Source of the DNA: Solimonas thermocellulolyticum
Lineage (GTDB): Bacteria; Pseudomonadota; Gammaproteobacteria; Nevskiales; Nevskiaceae
Assembly (NCBI RefSeq): GCF_040327995.1
Contig: NZ_JBEPIJ010000002.1
Location: forward strand, 229,582-293,581
Direction of reading: 5' to 3'
Length of the DNA: 64,000 nucleotides
Shown: piece after piece, positions 27,097 to 36,086 of the stretch
Position numbering within the stretch: the first letter of the stretch is position 1
Layout: the number at the start of each line of letters is the position of its first letter
Notes under the pieces: model-generated
Told to the model about the DNA's origin: nothing
Databases searched by the model: none
The model's input: only the letters and a program-made list of their open reading frames with translations
Made by a program: the position numbers and the translations under genes

Positions 27097-28388
27097 GTCC
27101 TCCCTCGGCGCCGAAGACGCCCAAAGCCAAGACCGACAGCATCACGGCCTACATGCGCGAGCGCGGTGAGAAGGCGCGCGCGGCGGCGCGGGTTCTGGCA
27201 CGCGCCGAGACCGGCACCAAAAACGCCGCGCTGTTCGCGCTCTCCAAGATTCTCATCGACGAGGCTGCCGAGATCCAGGCGGCGAACGCGGCAGACCTGC
27301 GCGACGGTCGTGCCGCCAAGCTCGACGATGCGATGCTCGATCGCCTCGAACTCAACGGCGACCGCATCCGCGCGATGGCCGAGGGCGTGCGCGAGATCGC
27401 CAACCTACCGGACCCGGTTGGCGAGTTGTGCGAACTCAAGCAGCGTCCGTCCGGCATCCAGGTCGGACGCATGCGCGTGCCGCTGGGCGTGGTCGGCATC
27501 ATCTACGAGTCGCGTCCGAACGTGACCGCCGACGCGGCGGCGCTGTGCCTGAAATCCGGCAACGCCGCGATCCTGCGCGGCGGCTCCGAGGCGCTGCGCT
27601 CGAACCTGGCGATCGCGCGCTGCATCGAGCGCGCGCTCACCGACGCCGGTCTGCCGCGCGACGGCGTGCAGGTGCTCGACATCACCGACCGCCGCACCGT
27701 CACCGAGATGGTGGCGATGCCCGAGTACGTCGACGTGGTCATTCCGCGCGGCGGCAAGGGACTGGTCGCGGCGGTCGCCGAGGCGGCGCGCGTGCCGGTG
27801 ATCAAGCATCTGGACGGCGTCTGCCATGTCTACATCGACGCCGATGCCGATCTCGAAAAGGCGGTGGCGATCGCGGTCAATGCCAAGACCCAGCGCTACG
27901 GTACCTGCAATACCATGGAGACCTTGCTGGTCGATCGCGCGATCGCCGAGCGCGTGCTGCCGGAACTGGGCCGGATCTACGGCGAGGCCGGCGTCGAAAT
28001 CCGCGGCTGCGCGCAAACGCGCAGGCTGATCCCCGAGGCGATTCCGGCGACCGAGGAGGACTGGCGTACCGAGTATCTGGCGCCGGTGCTCGCGGTGCGC
28101 GTGGTCGACGGCATCGACGCCGCGATCGAGCACATCGAAACCTACGGCTCGCATCACACCGACGCGATCGTCACCGAGAACTACGGCAAGATCCGGCGCT
28201 TCTTGCGCGAGGTCGATTCCAGCTCGGTGATGGTCAATGCCTCGACGCGCTTCGCCGACGGTTACGAGTATGGCCTGGGAGCCGAGATCGGCATCAGCAC
28301 CGACAAGTTCCACGCCCGCGGGCCGGTCGGCCTCGAAGGCCTGACCACGCTCAAGTGGGTCGTGCTCGGCGACGGGCATGTGCGTTGA
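27093..28388 (+). CDS. proA: Gamma-glutamyl phosphate reductase
   Basis: A 431-aa ProA, which reduces glutamyl-5-phosphate to the semialdehyde in proline synthesis. Seen: PLGVVGIIYESRPNVT near residue 130, the catalytic Cys in QRYGTCNTMET near 270, and EYGLGAEIGISTDK near 390. The ATG at 27093 overlaps the holA stop. A Lys/Pro-rich N-terminal 15 residues extend beyond most family members. The position before nadD is as in pseudomonads. Confidence 0.96.
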   Translation: MSPPSAPKTPKAKTDSITAYMRERGEKARAAARVLARAETGTKNAALFALSKILIDEAAEIQAANAADLRDGRAAKLDDAMLDRLELNGDRIRAMAEGVREIANLPDPVGELCELKQRPSGIQVGRMRVPLGVVGIIYESRPNVTADAAALCLKSGNAAILRGGSEALRSNLAIARCIERALTDAGLPRDGVQVLDITDRRTVTEMVAMPEYVDVVIPRGGKGLVAAVAEAARVPVIKHLDGVCHVYIDADADLEKAVAIAVNAKTQRYGTCNTMETLLVDRAIAERVLPELGRIYGEAGVEIRGCAQTRRLIPEAIPATEEDWRTEYLAPVLAVRVVDGIDAAIEHIETYGSHHTDAIVTENYGKIRRFLREVDSSSVMVNASTRFADGYEYGLGAEIGISTDKFHARGPVGLEGLTTLKWVVLGDGHVR

Positions 28389-28397
28389 CGCGCAAAG

Positions 28398-28471
28398 TGA
28401 AATCGGAGTCGTGAGACGCGCGACCAGCGCCACGCCATGGTGATGTCTCACCTCTTACGCCTCGCGTCTGA
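28398..28471. repeat. Degenerate heptad element between proA and nadD
   Basis: The left side (about 28398-28418) ends in TGAGACG. The right side (28444-28471) reads TGTCTCA, CCTCTTA, CGCCTCG, CGTCTGA. The arms are imperfect inverted copies and end 3 nt before the nadD ATG. Confidence 0.65.
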
Positions 28472-28474
28472 CGC

Positions 28475-29137
28475 ATGAAGGCGATCGGCGTCTTCGGTGG
28501 TGCCTTCGCTCCGTTCCACAATGGCCATCTGCGGCTGGCGATCGAAGCGCGCGACGCGCTGGGCCTGGAGCAGGTGCGGCTCGTCCCCACCGCGCAGCCG
28601 GCACACCGCCCCGATTCGCGCGTCTCACCCGCACGACGCCTGGAATGGCTCAGGCTGGCGGTGCGCCGCGAGCGCGGCCTGATTCCGGATGACTGCGAGC
28701 TGCGTCGCGACGGACCCTCGTACACCGTCGACACGCTGATCGAGCTGCGCGAGCGGTTTCCGCGATCGGCGCTGGTGCTGCTGATGGGCGCCGATGCCTT
28801 CCGTCACTTGCACACCTGGCGGCGCTGGCCGGAGTTGCTCGACCTCGGTCACATCGCCGTTTTTGCGCGGCCGGGCGGCGCGCTCGATCCCCCTCGGCAA
28901 GCGCGGGCGTTGCTGGAGAAGCGCCGCGCGAGCGATGCGCGGGCCTTGCTCGATGCAAAGGCCGGCTACTGGCTGGTATTCGAGCCGCCGATGCTCGACA
29001 TCTCCTCCACGCGCATTCGCAGCCTGCTGCGCCAGAACCGCTCGGTGCGCGGCTTGATACCGGATGCGATACTCAATGCCATGACCCCTGCCGACCGTTC
29101 GGCGCTGACTCAGGACGACGATGCCATCACGCACTAG
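28475..29137 (+). CDS. nadD: Nicotinate-nucleotide adenylyltransferase
   Basis: A 220-aa NadD, making deamido-NAD from NaMN and ATP. The nucleotidyltransferase signature GVFGGAFAPFHNGHLRLA (HxGH type) is at residues 5-22, and SSTRIRSLLR at about 177-186. The ATG at 28475 directly follows the heptad repeats and has no Shine-Dalgarno. Its 3' end overlaps rsfS by 17 bp. Confidence 0.95.
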   Translation: MKAIGVFGGAFAPFHNGHLRLAIEARDALGLEQVRLVPTAQPAHRPDSRVSPARRLEWLRLAVRRERGLIPDDCELRRDGPSYTVDTLIELRERFPRSALVLLMGADAFRHLHTWRRWPELLDLGHIAVFARPGGALDPPRQARALLEKRRASDARALLDAKAGYWLVFEPPMLDISSTRIRSLLRQNRSVRGLIPDAILNAMTPADRSALTQDDDAITH

Positions 29138-29651
29138 CCTCACGCCGCTGACCAAGGTCGCCATCGGCGCGCTCGAAGATCTCAAGGGGCAGGACATCAA
29201 GCTGCTCGACGTGCGCAAGTTGACCACGGTCGCCGACACCATGCTGATCTGTACCGGCACCTCGAACCGCCACGTGGCCTCGCTGGCCGAAAACGTCGTC
29301 GACGCGTCCAAGAAAGCGGGCTTCCGGCCGATGGGGATCGAAGGCAAGGAGGCCGGTGAGTGGGTGCTGGTCGATCTGGGTGACGTCATCGTCCACGTCA
29401 TGCAGCCGCAGGTGCGTGCGCACTACCAGCTCGAAAAACTGTGGGCGGTCGACGAGGAACCGGTCAGCGTGAGCACGGTGAAAGGCAAGGTGCCGAAGAA
29501 AACCGCGGCGGCGAAGAAGCCGCCTTCGCAGGCCCGAAAAAAAGCCGTAAGGAAGGCCTCCAAGACCGGCAAGCCCGCAGCGAAGCAGACGGCGGTGAAG
29601 AAGGCCGCAAAGGCGAAGAAGGCGGCGAAATCGACCACGCGCCGCTCCTGA
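29121..29651 (+). CDS. rsfS: Ribosomal silencing factor RsfS with a basic tail
   Basis: A 176-aa protein. Residues 8-116 are a normal RsfS domain (LDVRKLTTVADTMLICTGTS; GEWVLVDLGDVIVHVM), which binds uL14 and blocks subunit joining under starvation. Residues 117-176 are an added tail made almost only of Lys, Ala, Arg, Thr, Pro and Ser, with KKAAKAKKAAK-type repeats like histone H1 or AlgP tails. Typical family members are about 105-120 aa. It overlaps nadD by 17 bp and is followed by rlmH after 3 bp. Confidence 0.93.
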   Translation: MPSRTSLTPLTKVAIGALEDLKGQDIKLLDVRKLTTVADTMLICTGTSNRHVASLAENVVDASKKAGFRPMGIEGKEAGEWVLVDLGDVIVHVMQPQVRAHYQLEKLWAVDEEPVSVSTVKGKVPKKTAAAKKPPSQARKKAVRKASKTGKPAAKQTAVKKAAKAKKAAKSTTRRS

Positions 29652-29654
29652 TCC

Positions 29655-30125
29655 GTGCGCATCCACCTGATTGCCGTCGGCACGCGCATGCCGACCTGGG
29701 TGGAGATGGCCTATGCCGACTACGCGGCCCGGTTGCCGCATGAATGCCGGCTGGAACTCGTCGAGATCGCCGCACTGCCGCGCGGCAAGAACGCCGATCT
29801 CGTTCGCATCAAGCAGCAGGAAGGCGAAAAGCTGCTCAAGGCAGTGCCGCGCGACAGCCTGGTGATCGCGCTCGATGAGCGCGGTCGCGAGGCCGACAGC
29901 GCGGACTGGGCGCGGGCGCTCGCCGGCTGGATGCAGTCGGGCCGCGACACCTGCCTGCTCGTCGGTGGTCCCGACGGTCACTCGCCCGAAGTGCTGGCCC
30001 GTGCCGAGCAGCGCTGGAGCCTGTCGCGGCTGACGCTGCCGCATCCGCTGGTGCGCGTGCTCGTGGCCGAGCAGTTGTTCCGAGCGTGGAGTCAACTCGC
30101 GAACCACCCTTACCACCGCGTCTGA
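29655..30125 (+). CDS. rlmH: 23S rRNA pseudouridine-1915 N3-methyltransferase
   Basis: A 156-aa SPOUT methyltransferase with the SAM-binding knot: FLVGGPDGHS-like LLVGGPDGHS near residue 102 and LSRLTLPHPLVRVLVAEQ near 119. It methylates pseudouridine 1915 in 23S rRNA helix 69. Starts at GTG 29655, 3 bp after rsfS. Converges on the next gene across 34 bp. Confidence 0.95.
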   Translation: MRIHLIAVGTRMPTWVEMAYADYAARLPHECRLELVEIAALPRGKNADLVRIKQQEGEKLLKAVPRDSLVIALDERGREADSADWARALAGWMQSGRDTCLLVGGPDGHSPEVLARAEQRWSLSRLTLPHPLVRVLVAEQLFRAWSQLANHPYHRV

Positions 30126-30159
30126 TTCATCGCGTTCGACGCAGCGGGCGTGGTCGGTG

Positions 30160-32049
30160 CTAGGCGCGCTCGCCGCGTAGTGCACGCACTCGCGCTTCGA
30201 GCTCGGCGGCGCTGACCTGCTCTGGCGGCAGCGGCGGTCCGGCGACCAGCTCGATGCGCGACCAGAAGCGTCGCGGCAGACGCGCTCGCTTCAGGAAGCT
30301 GTCGCGGCGCGAGAAGAAGCTGCCCCAAAGGCCGCGCAGCGCCATTGGCACCACCGGCACCGGGCTCGCCTGGATGATGCGCTCGATCCCCGGGCGGAAG
30401 GTCTGAATCTCGCCATCACGGGTGAGTGCACCTTCGGGAAAGATGCCGACGACATCGCCGGCTTTGAGCGCGGCCTCGACTTCGGCAAAGGCCTTCTCCA
30501 TCAGCAGCGGGTCTTCCTTGGCGCCGGCGATCGGAATCGCTTTGGCCGTGCGGAAGATGAAGTTGAGCACCGGGATACGGAAGATTTTGTAGTACATGAC
30601 GAAGCGCACCGGCCGGCGGATGTTGCCGCCGAGTATCAGCGCATCGACGTAGCTGACGTGATTGCAGACGATCACCGCCGGGCCTTCGTCGGGGATGTGT
30701 TCGAGTCCGGTCTTGCGGATGCGGTAGAGCGTGTTGATCAGCGCCCAGACCAAAAAGCGCATCAGGAACTCGGGCACCAGCGAGTAGATGAACACGGCGA
30801 CCGCTGCATTCATCAGCGCGACGACCAGCAGCAATTGCGGGATCGTCAGGCCGGCGTCGAGCAGCACGATCGCGATCAGCGCCGCAGCGACCATGAACAG
30901 CGCGTTGAGGATGTTGTTGCCGGCGATGATGCGCGAGCGGTGGCTGGCGTCCGAGCGCGTCTGGATCAGTGCGTACAAAGGCACGATGTACAAGCCGCCG
31001 AAGATGCCGGTCAGCAGCAAATCCCAGAGCACGCGGTGGTTGCCGGCGGCCTTGAGGAACTCGCCGGCGGAGAGGCCGGCGGCTGGTGCGGTGTCCGGTA
31101 CGGCGAAGTACAGATCGATGCCGAACAGGGTCAGGCCGATCGAGCCCAGCGGCACCAGGCCGATCTCGACCTTGTGCCCGGACAGGCGCTCGCACAGCAG
31201 CGAGCCGATGCCGATGCCCAGCGAGAACACCGTCAGCAACAGGGTGACGACGGTCTCGTCGCCGCCGAGATTGAGCTTGGTGTAGTTCGGCAGTTGCGAA
31301 AGAAATACCGCGCCGTAGAACCAGAACCAGGAGATGCCGAGCACCGCGAGCAGCACCGTGCGGTTGCTCTGCATGAAGCGGAAGTTGCGCCAGGTCTCGG
31401 TCAGCGGATTCCAGTCGATGTGCAGATCCGGCGCGGTCGGCGGTGCGGCCGGGATGCCGCGCGAGGCCAGATAGCCGAGCACGGCGACGACGACCACGGT
31501 GGCCGAGACCCACTGCGTTCCGCCATGCAGCGCCATCAGCCAGCCGCCGAGCATGGTGCCGAGCAGAATCGCGAGAAAGGTGCCGGCCTCGACCAGCGCG
31601 TTGCCGCCGACCAGCTCGGTCTCGTGCAGGTGCTGCGGCAGGATCGAGTACTTCACCGGCCCGAACGGCGCCGACTGCGTACCCATCAGGAACAGCACGC
31701 CCATCAGAAACGGCACGCTGCCGAGCACGAGCCCGGCCACCGCCAGCAGCATGATCACGATTTCCAGCAGCTTGATGGCGCGGATCAGGCGCGATTTTTC
31801 GTACTTCTCGGCGATCTGGCCGGCGGTCGCCGAGAACAGGACGAACGGCAGGATGAACAAGCCGGCAGCGAGATTGACGTAGAGATTCACCTCATCCGGC
31901 GACAGTCCGGCGATGCCGAAGGTGACCAGAATCACTAGCGCGTTCTTGAACACGTTGTCGTTGAACGCGCCCAGCGTCTGGGTGACGAAGAACGGCCCGA
32001 AACGGCGTGCGCAGAGCAGTCCGAACTGTCCCTGTTCCCGATCGCCCAT
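30160..32049 (-). CDS. MFS (LplT-like) transporter fused to a 1-acylglycerophosphate acyltransferase
   Basis: A 629-aa fusion. The N-terminal 420 residues form an LplT-like MFS transporter (FFVTQTLGAFNDNVFKNA opening, about 12 helices). The C-terminal part, about 430-629, is a PlsC-type acyltransferase with NHVSYVDA (HxxxxD) near 455 and FPEG near 537. It probably flips lysophospholipid inward and reacylates it. The AMP-binding acyl-ACP synthetase domain found in full LplT-Aas fusions is absent. ATG 32049 is chosen over an upstream start because GGGGG lies 5 nt before it. Confidence 0.88.
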   Translation of the reverse strand: MGDREQGQFGLLCARRFGPFFVTQTLGAFNDNVFKNALVILVTFGIAGLSPDEVNLYVNLAAGLFILPFVLFSATAGQIAEKYEKSRLIRAIKLLEIVIMLLAVAGLVLGSVPFLMGVLFLMGTQSAPFGPVKYSILPQHLHETELVGGNALVEAGTFLAILLGTMLGGWLMALHGGTQWVSATVVVVAVLGYLASRGIPAAPPTAPDLHIDWNPLTETWRNFRFMQSNRTVLLAVLGISWFWFYGAVFLSQLPNYTKLNLGGDETVVTLLLTVFSLGIGIGSLLCERLSGHKVEIGLVPLGSIGLTLFGIDLYFAVPDTAPAAGLSAGEFLKAAGNHRVLWDLLLTGIFGGLYIVPLYALIQTRSDASHRSRIIAGNNILNALFMVAAALIAIVLLDAGLTIPQLLLVVALMNAAVAVFIYSLVPEFLMRFLVWALINTLYRIRKTGLEHIPDEGPAVIVCNHVSYVDALILGGNIRRPVRFVMYYKIFRIPVLNFIFRTAKAIPIAGAKEDPLLMEKAFAEVEAALKAGDVVGIFPEGALTRDGEIQTFRPGIERIIQASPVPVVPMALRGLWGSFFSRRDSFLKRARLPRRFWSRIELVAGPPLPPEQVSAAELEARVRALRGERA

Positions 32050-32145
32050 GCTGCCCCCGGTGGATGCGCGTTCGCGTGCGTGCAGCATAACGCTTCGGTG
32101 TGCGGGCGCGCCGCGGGCGTATCCCTCCCGGGCGGGACGTTCGCC

Positions 32146-33912
32146 TTACGATTTTCGCTCTGCGATCCAGGCGTCGATGTCGCGCTCGAGCAGATCGAGC
32201 GGGAGCGCGCCGTTGCCGAGCACGCGATCGTGGAAGGCGCGTACGTCGAAGCGCTCGCCGAGCGTGCTTTCGGCACGCGAACGCAGTTCGCGGATCTTGA
32301 GCTGGCCGATCTTGTACGCGAGCGCCTGACCGGGCCAGGCGATGTAGCGGTCGATTTCGTTGACGATGTCGAGTTCGGACTTGGCGGCGTTGGCCATGAA
32401 GAAGTCGATCGCCTGCTGGCGCGTCCAGCGCTTGTGATGGATGCCGGTGTCGACCACCAGCCGCACCGCGCGCCACATCTCGTAGGTCAGCGCGCCGAAC
32501 TTGGCGTACGGGTCCTGGTACAGCCCCAGTTCTTCGCCAAGCGATTCGGCGTACAGGGCCCAGCCCTCGACGAAGGCGGTCATGCCCCAGCCCTGTTTGC
32601 GGAACTGCGGCAGTTCGCCGAGTTCCTGCGCGAGGGCGATCTGAAAGTGATGGCCGGGGACGGCCTCGTGCAGTGTCAGCGCTTCCATCTCGTACTTCGG
32701 GCGCGTCTCGGGCCGGTACAGATTCACGTAGTACCAGCCGGCACGCGTGCCGTCGGCGGCGCCGGGCAGGTAGTAGGCCGTCGTCGTGTCCGGGGCGATG
32801 TTGTCGGGGATCGCGCGCACGCCGTAGGGCAGCCGCGGCATGCGCCCGAACAACCGCGGCAGTTCCGGATCGATGCGCTTGGCCAGCGCCCGGTAGGCAT
32901 TCAGCAGCTCCTCGCCACTGTCGAAGTAGAACCGCGCTTCGCTGCGCAGGTGGGCGAAGAACGCGGGCAGATCGCCGTCGAAGCCGACCCGTTCGCGGAT
33001 CGCGTCCATCTCGCCGCGGATGCGCTCGACCTCGGCGAGGCCGATCGCGTGGATCTCGTCGGGCGTGAGCGCCGTGGTCGTGTAGCGGCGCGCCGCCCAG
33101 GCGTAGAAGGCTTCGCCGTTCGGCTGCTTCCACACGCCGACTTCGTCCGGGCAGGCCGGCAGATAGTCGTCGACGAAAAAGCGGTGCAGCTCGCGGTAGG
33201 CCGGTACCACGCGTTCGCGGATCAACGCCTGCGCCTCTTTGGCGTAGCGCTTGCGCTGCTTAGCGGGCAGCGTGTCGGGAAACTGCGTGAACGGCCGATA
33301 GAACGGGCTTTGCGTCGGATCGTCGACGATCTGTTTCTCGATCTGCGCCGGTACCCGCTGCATCACCACTTTCGGCAGCAGGCGCTGCGCTTCGATGCCC
33401 AGGCGCATCAGCGTGATGGTCTGATCGATCAACTTCGGTAGCGCGCGTAGGCGCGCGAGCCAATCCTCGTAGGCCTTGGCATCGAGGAAGCGCAGCACGT
33501 CGAGGATCTCGTCGGCGGTCTGCACACCGCCGCGTTGGTTCAGCGGAATCAGGAATTGCGCGTGCGCGTGGCCCTCGATGCGCTGCGTCAACTGATGGCG
33601 GAACAGATCGTGGTTGAGTTGCTCGGCGGGCGGTAACTCGGCGCGGTCGATGGCGTCCAGGCGTGCGAGTGCGGCGCGGTCCGCCGCGTGGCGGCGCTCG
33701 ATCGCGTCCGGCGAGACATCGTCCCAGCGGTCGTTGTAGCGCGCATCTCCGAGATAGCTCGCACTCTCCGGGCTTTCGCGCAGCAGGCGTTGCCACTCGT
33801 CCTCGAACAGCGCGTGCAGTCGGGCCACGGCCTCGTTGGCCGACGACGGCGGTGTCCACCACGCCAGCGCGGCGAGCATCAGGGCGGCGAGGGCGCGGCG
33901 TTCACGGATCAT
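32146..33912 (-). CDS. DUF885 family secreted metallopeptidase-like protein
   Basis: A 588-aa protein with an N-terminal signal peptide (about 1-25) and the DUF885 hallmarks: LTLHEAVPGHHFQ near residue 417 (HExxxHH-type zinc site) and GWALYAESLGEELG near 455. Members are thought to be zinc-dependent peptidases related to the M32/M3 fold. ATG 33912 begins the signal peptide; it overlaps the rsmI 3' end by 11 bp, so translation may be coupled. Substrate unknown. Confidence 0.88.
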   Translation of the reverse strand: MIRERRALAALMLAALAWWTPPSSANEAVARLHALFEDEWQRLLRESPESASYLGDARYNDRWDDVSPDAIERRHAADRAALARLDAIDRAELPPAEQLNHDLFRHQLTQRIEGHAHAQFLIPLNQRGGVQTADEILDVLRFLDAKAYEDWLARLRALPKLIDQTITLMRLGIEAQRLLPKVVMQRVPAQIEKQIVDDPTQSPFYRPFTQFPDTLPAKQRKRYAKEAQALIRERVVPAYRELHRFFVDDYLPACPDEVGVWKQPNGEAFYAWAARRYTTTALTPDEIHAIGLAEVERIRGEMDAIRERVGFDGDLPAFFAHLRSEARFYFDSGEELLNAYRALAKRIDPELPRLFGRMPRLPYGVRAIPDNIAPDTTTAYYLPGAADGTRAGWYYVNLYRPETRPKYEMEALTLHEAVPGHHFQIALAQELGELPQFRKQGWGMTAFVEGWALYAESLGEELGLYQDPYAKFGALTYEMWRAVRLVVDTGIHHKRWTRQQAIDFFMANAAKSELDIVNEIDRYIAWPGQALAYKIGQLKIRELRSRAESTLGERFDVRAFHDRVLGNGALPLDLLERDIDAWIAERKS

Positions 33913-34783
33913 GATCGTCTCCCGGGTTCGGCTCGCCGGCGATTTGCAGCGCCAGGGCGTAAAGGTCCTTGCGGCGCGCGCCGCTGATCTCGGCGGCGAG
34001 GCGCGCCGCCGCGGACGGCGGCAGCTCGCGCAGCAGCACACGCAGGACGCGCTCGCCTTGTGCATCGTCGGCGGCGGTCTCGGGCGCACCGGCGATCAGC
34101 AGCACGAACTCGCCGCGTCGTCGGTCGGCGTCCTCGGCGAGCCAGGAGGGCAGCGCGGCGGCGGGCATCACGATGCTCTGCTCGTGGAGTTTGGTCAGCT
34201 CGCGTGCCAGGCACACCGGGCGCGTATCGAGTATCTCCGCCAGATCGGCCGCGGTGTCGGCGATGCGGTGGCTCGATTCGTACAGCACCAGTGTGCGCGT
34301 CTCGTCGCGCAGCGCCTGCAGACGCGCGCGCCGCGCGGTCGGTTTGGCCGGCAGGAAGCCCTCGAACACGAAGCGGTCGCAGGCCAGTCCCGAGACGGAC
34401 AAGGCGGCGATCGCCGCGCAGGGGCCGGGGACGGCGACGACGGGCACGCCGGCGGCGCGGGCCGCACGCACCAGCACGAATCCCGGATCGGAGATCAGCG
34501 GTGTGCCGGCATCGGAGATCAGGGCGAAGCTCGCGCCGTCGCGCAGCTCGCGCACCAGCGCGGCGCTGGCGGCCGACTCGTTGTGTTCGTGCAGTGCGAC
34601 GAGCCGCGCCGAGATGCCGAAATGCGCGAGCAGGCTGCGCGCGTTGCGGGTGTCTTCGGCGAGGATCCGGTCGACCGCGCCGAGCACCGCCTGCGCGCGC
34701 GGCGACAGATCGCCCAGATGACCGATCGGCGTGGCAACGACGTAGAGATGGCCGCGGACGACCGCGTGCGCGGGCGGCGTCAC
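33902..34783 (-). CDS. rsmI: 16S rRNA (cytidine-1402 2'-O)-methyltransferase
   Basis: A 293-aa RsmI: LYVVATPIGHLGDLSPRA near residue 13, AEDTRNARSLL, and the SDAGTPLISDPGF motif near 90. It methylates C1402 in the ribosomal decoding centre. The start is GTG at 34783 with GAGG 7 nt upstream. It is divergent from lpoA with only 42 bp between start codons, the usual gammaproteobacterial arrangement. Confidence 0.95.
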   Translation of the reverse strand: MTPPAHAVVRGHLYVVATPIGHLGDLSPRAQAVLGAVDRILAEDTRNARSLLAHFGISARLVALHEHNESAASAALVRELRDGASFALISDAGTPLISDPGFVLVRAARAAGVPVVAVPGPCAAIAALSVSGLACDRFVFEGFLPAKPTARRARLQALRDETRTLVLYESSHRIADTAADLAEILDTRPVCLARELTKLHEQSIVMPAAALPSWLAEDADRRRGEFVLLIAGAPETAADDAQGERVLRVLLRELPPSAAARLAAEISGARRKDLYALALQIAGEPNPGDDHDP

Positions 34784-34825
34784 CGCGGCCTCGGTGCGAA
34801 AAACAGGCGTGTCATACTTTGCATT

Positions 34826-36079
34826 ATGCGCTCGACTCCGGTTTCAAATCCTTCTTCGGCAGCGGTCTGCGGCGCTGCTTTGTGCATCGTGCTGATCCTC
34901 GCCGGCTGCGCCGCAGAGATGCCGATGCGCACGCCGCCGACGCCGGCACCCGAGCCGGTCGCAACGTCGGTGCAGACGGCGCCGGCGGCACAACCGACAC
35001 CGATCGCAGTACCCGAGCAGCGCTTCGTCGGCACGGGTCCCGTCGCTGTGCTGCTGCCGCTGAGCGGCGCCTATGCGGCGCCGGCGGCCGCGGTTCGCGA
35101 AGGCTTTCTCGCGCAGCATTTCGCCAGCGGCGATGGCCGCGAGCTGCGCATCTACGACGTCGACGGCGATGCCGCACGGCTGTTGTCGGCCTACCAGCGC
35201 GCGCTCGACGACGGTGCCGCTTTCATCGTCGGGCCGTTGATGAAGGAGTCCGTCGCACGTCTGGCGATGATGCATCCGCCAGTGCCGGTGCTCGGTCTGA
35301 ATCATCTCGACGCGGGTGTCGTCGTGCCGAAGGATTTCTTCCAGATCGGCCTTTCGCCGGAGGACGAGGCGCGCGCGGCGGCGGACGACGCGGCGGCGCG
35401 CGATCTGCGCAACGCCGTCGCCCTGGTGCCGGAGGGCGATTGGGGCAATCGCGTACTCGAGGCCTTCGAACGGCGCGTCGAGCAGTGGGGCGGTCGCGTC
35501 GTCGCTTCGGCGCGCTACCGTCAGGGGGTCAGCGATCAATCCGAGCGGATCGCCGGGCTGATGGGCATTGCCGCGAGCCGCGCGCGGCACCGCGCGCTGA
35601 CCAACGCGCTGGGCGTGCGCACCGAGTTCGAGCCCCGCCGCCGTGCCGACATCGACTACATCTTTCTCGGCGCGCGCGCCACCGATGCGCGCGTGCTGCT
35701 GCCGCAGTTCCGCTTCCATCGCGCGAGCGGTCTGCCGCATTACGCGACGTCGCTGGTCTACGACGGCCGCGGTGATGCCGAACTCGCGGGCCTGCGCTTC
35801 TGCGACATGCCGTTCATGCTCGATGTCCGTGGCGAGTTCGCCGTCGAGCGGCGTCAGGCCTCGTCGGCATCGAGCGTGGCCGCCTACCCGCGCCTCTACG
35901 CGCTCGGTCGCGATGCTTACGTCGTCGCTGCGGCGCTGCAGGACGGCAGCTTGCGCGTCGGCGACAGCGTCGATGGCGCCAGCGGCACGCTCGAATGGGC
36001 CGACCGCAGCACGATCAGCCGCCGCCTGCGCTGCGCGGAGCTGCGCGCGGACGGCATCGGCGTCGACGGCGGTCCTTGA
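34826..36079 (+). CDS. lpoA: LpoA-type penicillin-binding protein activator, short form
   Basis: A 417-aa lipoprotein (lipobox Cys28, LAGC). A Pro/Ala-rich linker (31-66) leads into one periplasmic-binding-protein-like LppC domain (about 68-410; VAVLLPLSGAYAAPAAAVREG). LpoA stimulates class A PBP1A from the outer membrane. E. coli LpoA is near 680 aa with an N-terminal TPR-like domain, which is absent here. The ATG at 34826 starts the signal peptide; the open frame upstream is only the antisense of rsmI. Confidence 0.87.
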   Translation: MRSTPVSNPSSAAVCGAALCIVLILAGCAAEMPMRTPPTPAPEPVATSVQTAPAAQPTPIAVPEQRFVGTGPVAVLLPLSGAYAAPAAAVREGFLAQHFASGDGRELRIYDVDGDAARLLSAYQRALDDGAAFIVGPLMKESVARLAMMHPPVPVLGLNHLDAGVVVPKDFFQIGLSPEDEARAAADDAAARDLRNAVALVPEGDWGNRVLEAFERRVEQWGGRVVASARYRQGVSDQSERIAGLMGIAASRARHRALTNALGVRTEFEPRRRADIDYIFLGARATDARVLLPQFRFHRASGLPHYATSLVYDGRGDAELAGLRFCDMPFMLDVRGEFAVERRQASSASSVAAYPRLYALGRDAYVVAAALQDGSLRVGDSVDGASGTLEWADRSTISRRLRCAELRADGIGVDGGP

Positions 36080-36086
36080 GCAGCCG

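Noticed and set aside
34784..34825. Divergent sigma-70 promoters between rsmI and lpoA
   Set aside because: CATAAT and CATACT look like -10 boxes, but the TTGAAA that could serve as -35 is only 13 nt away, and the other has no -35; not enough to call.
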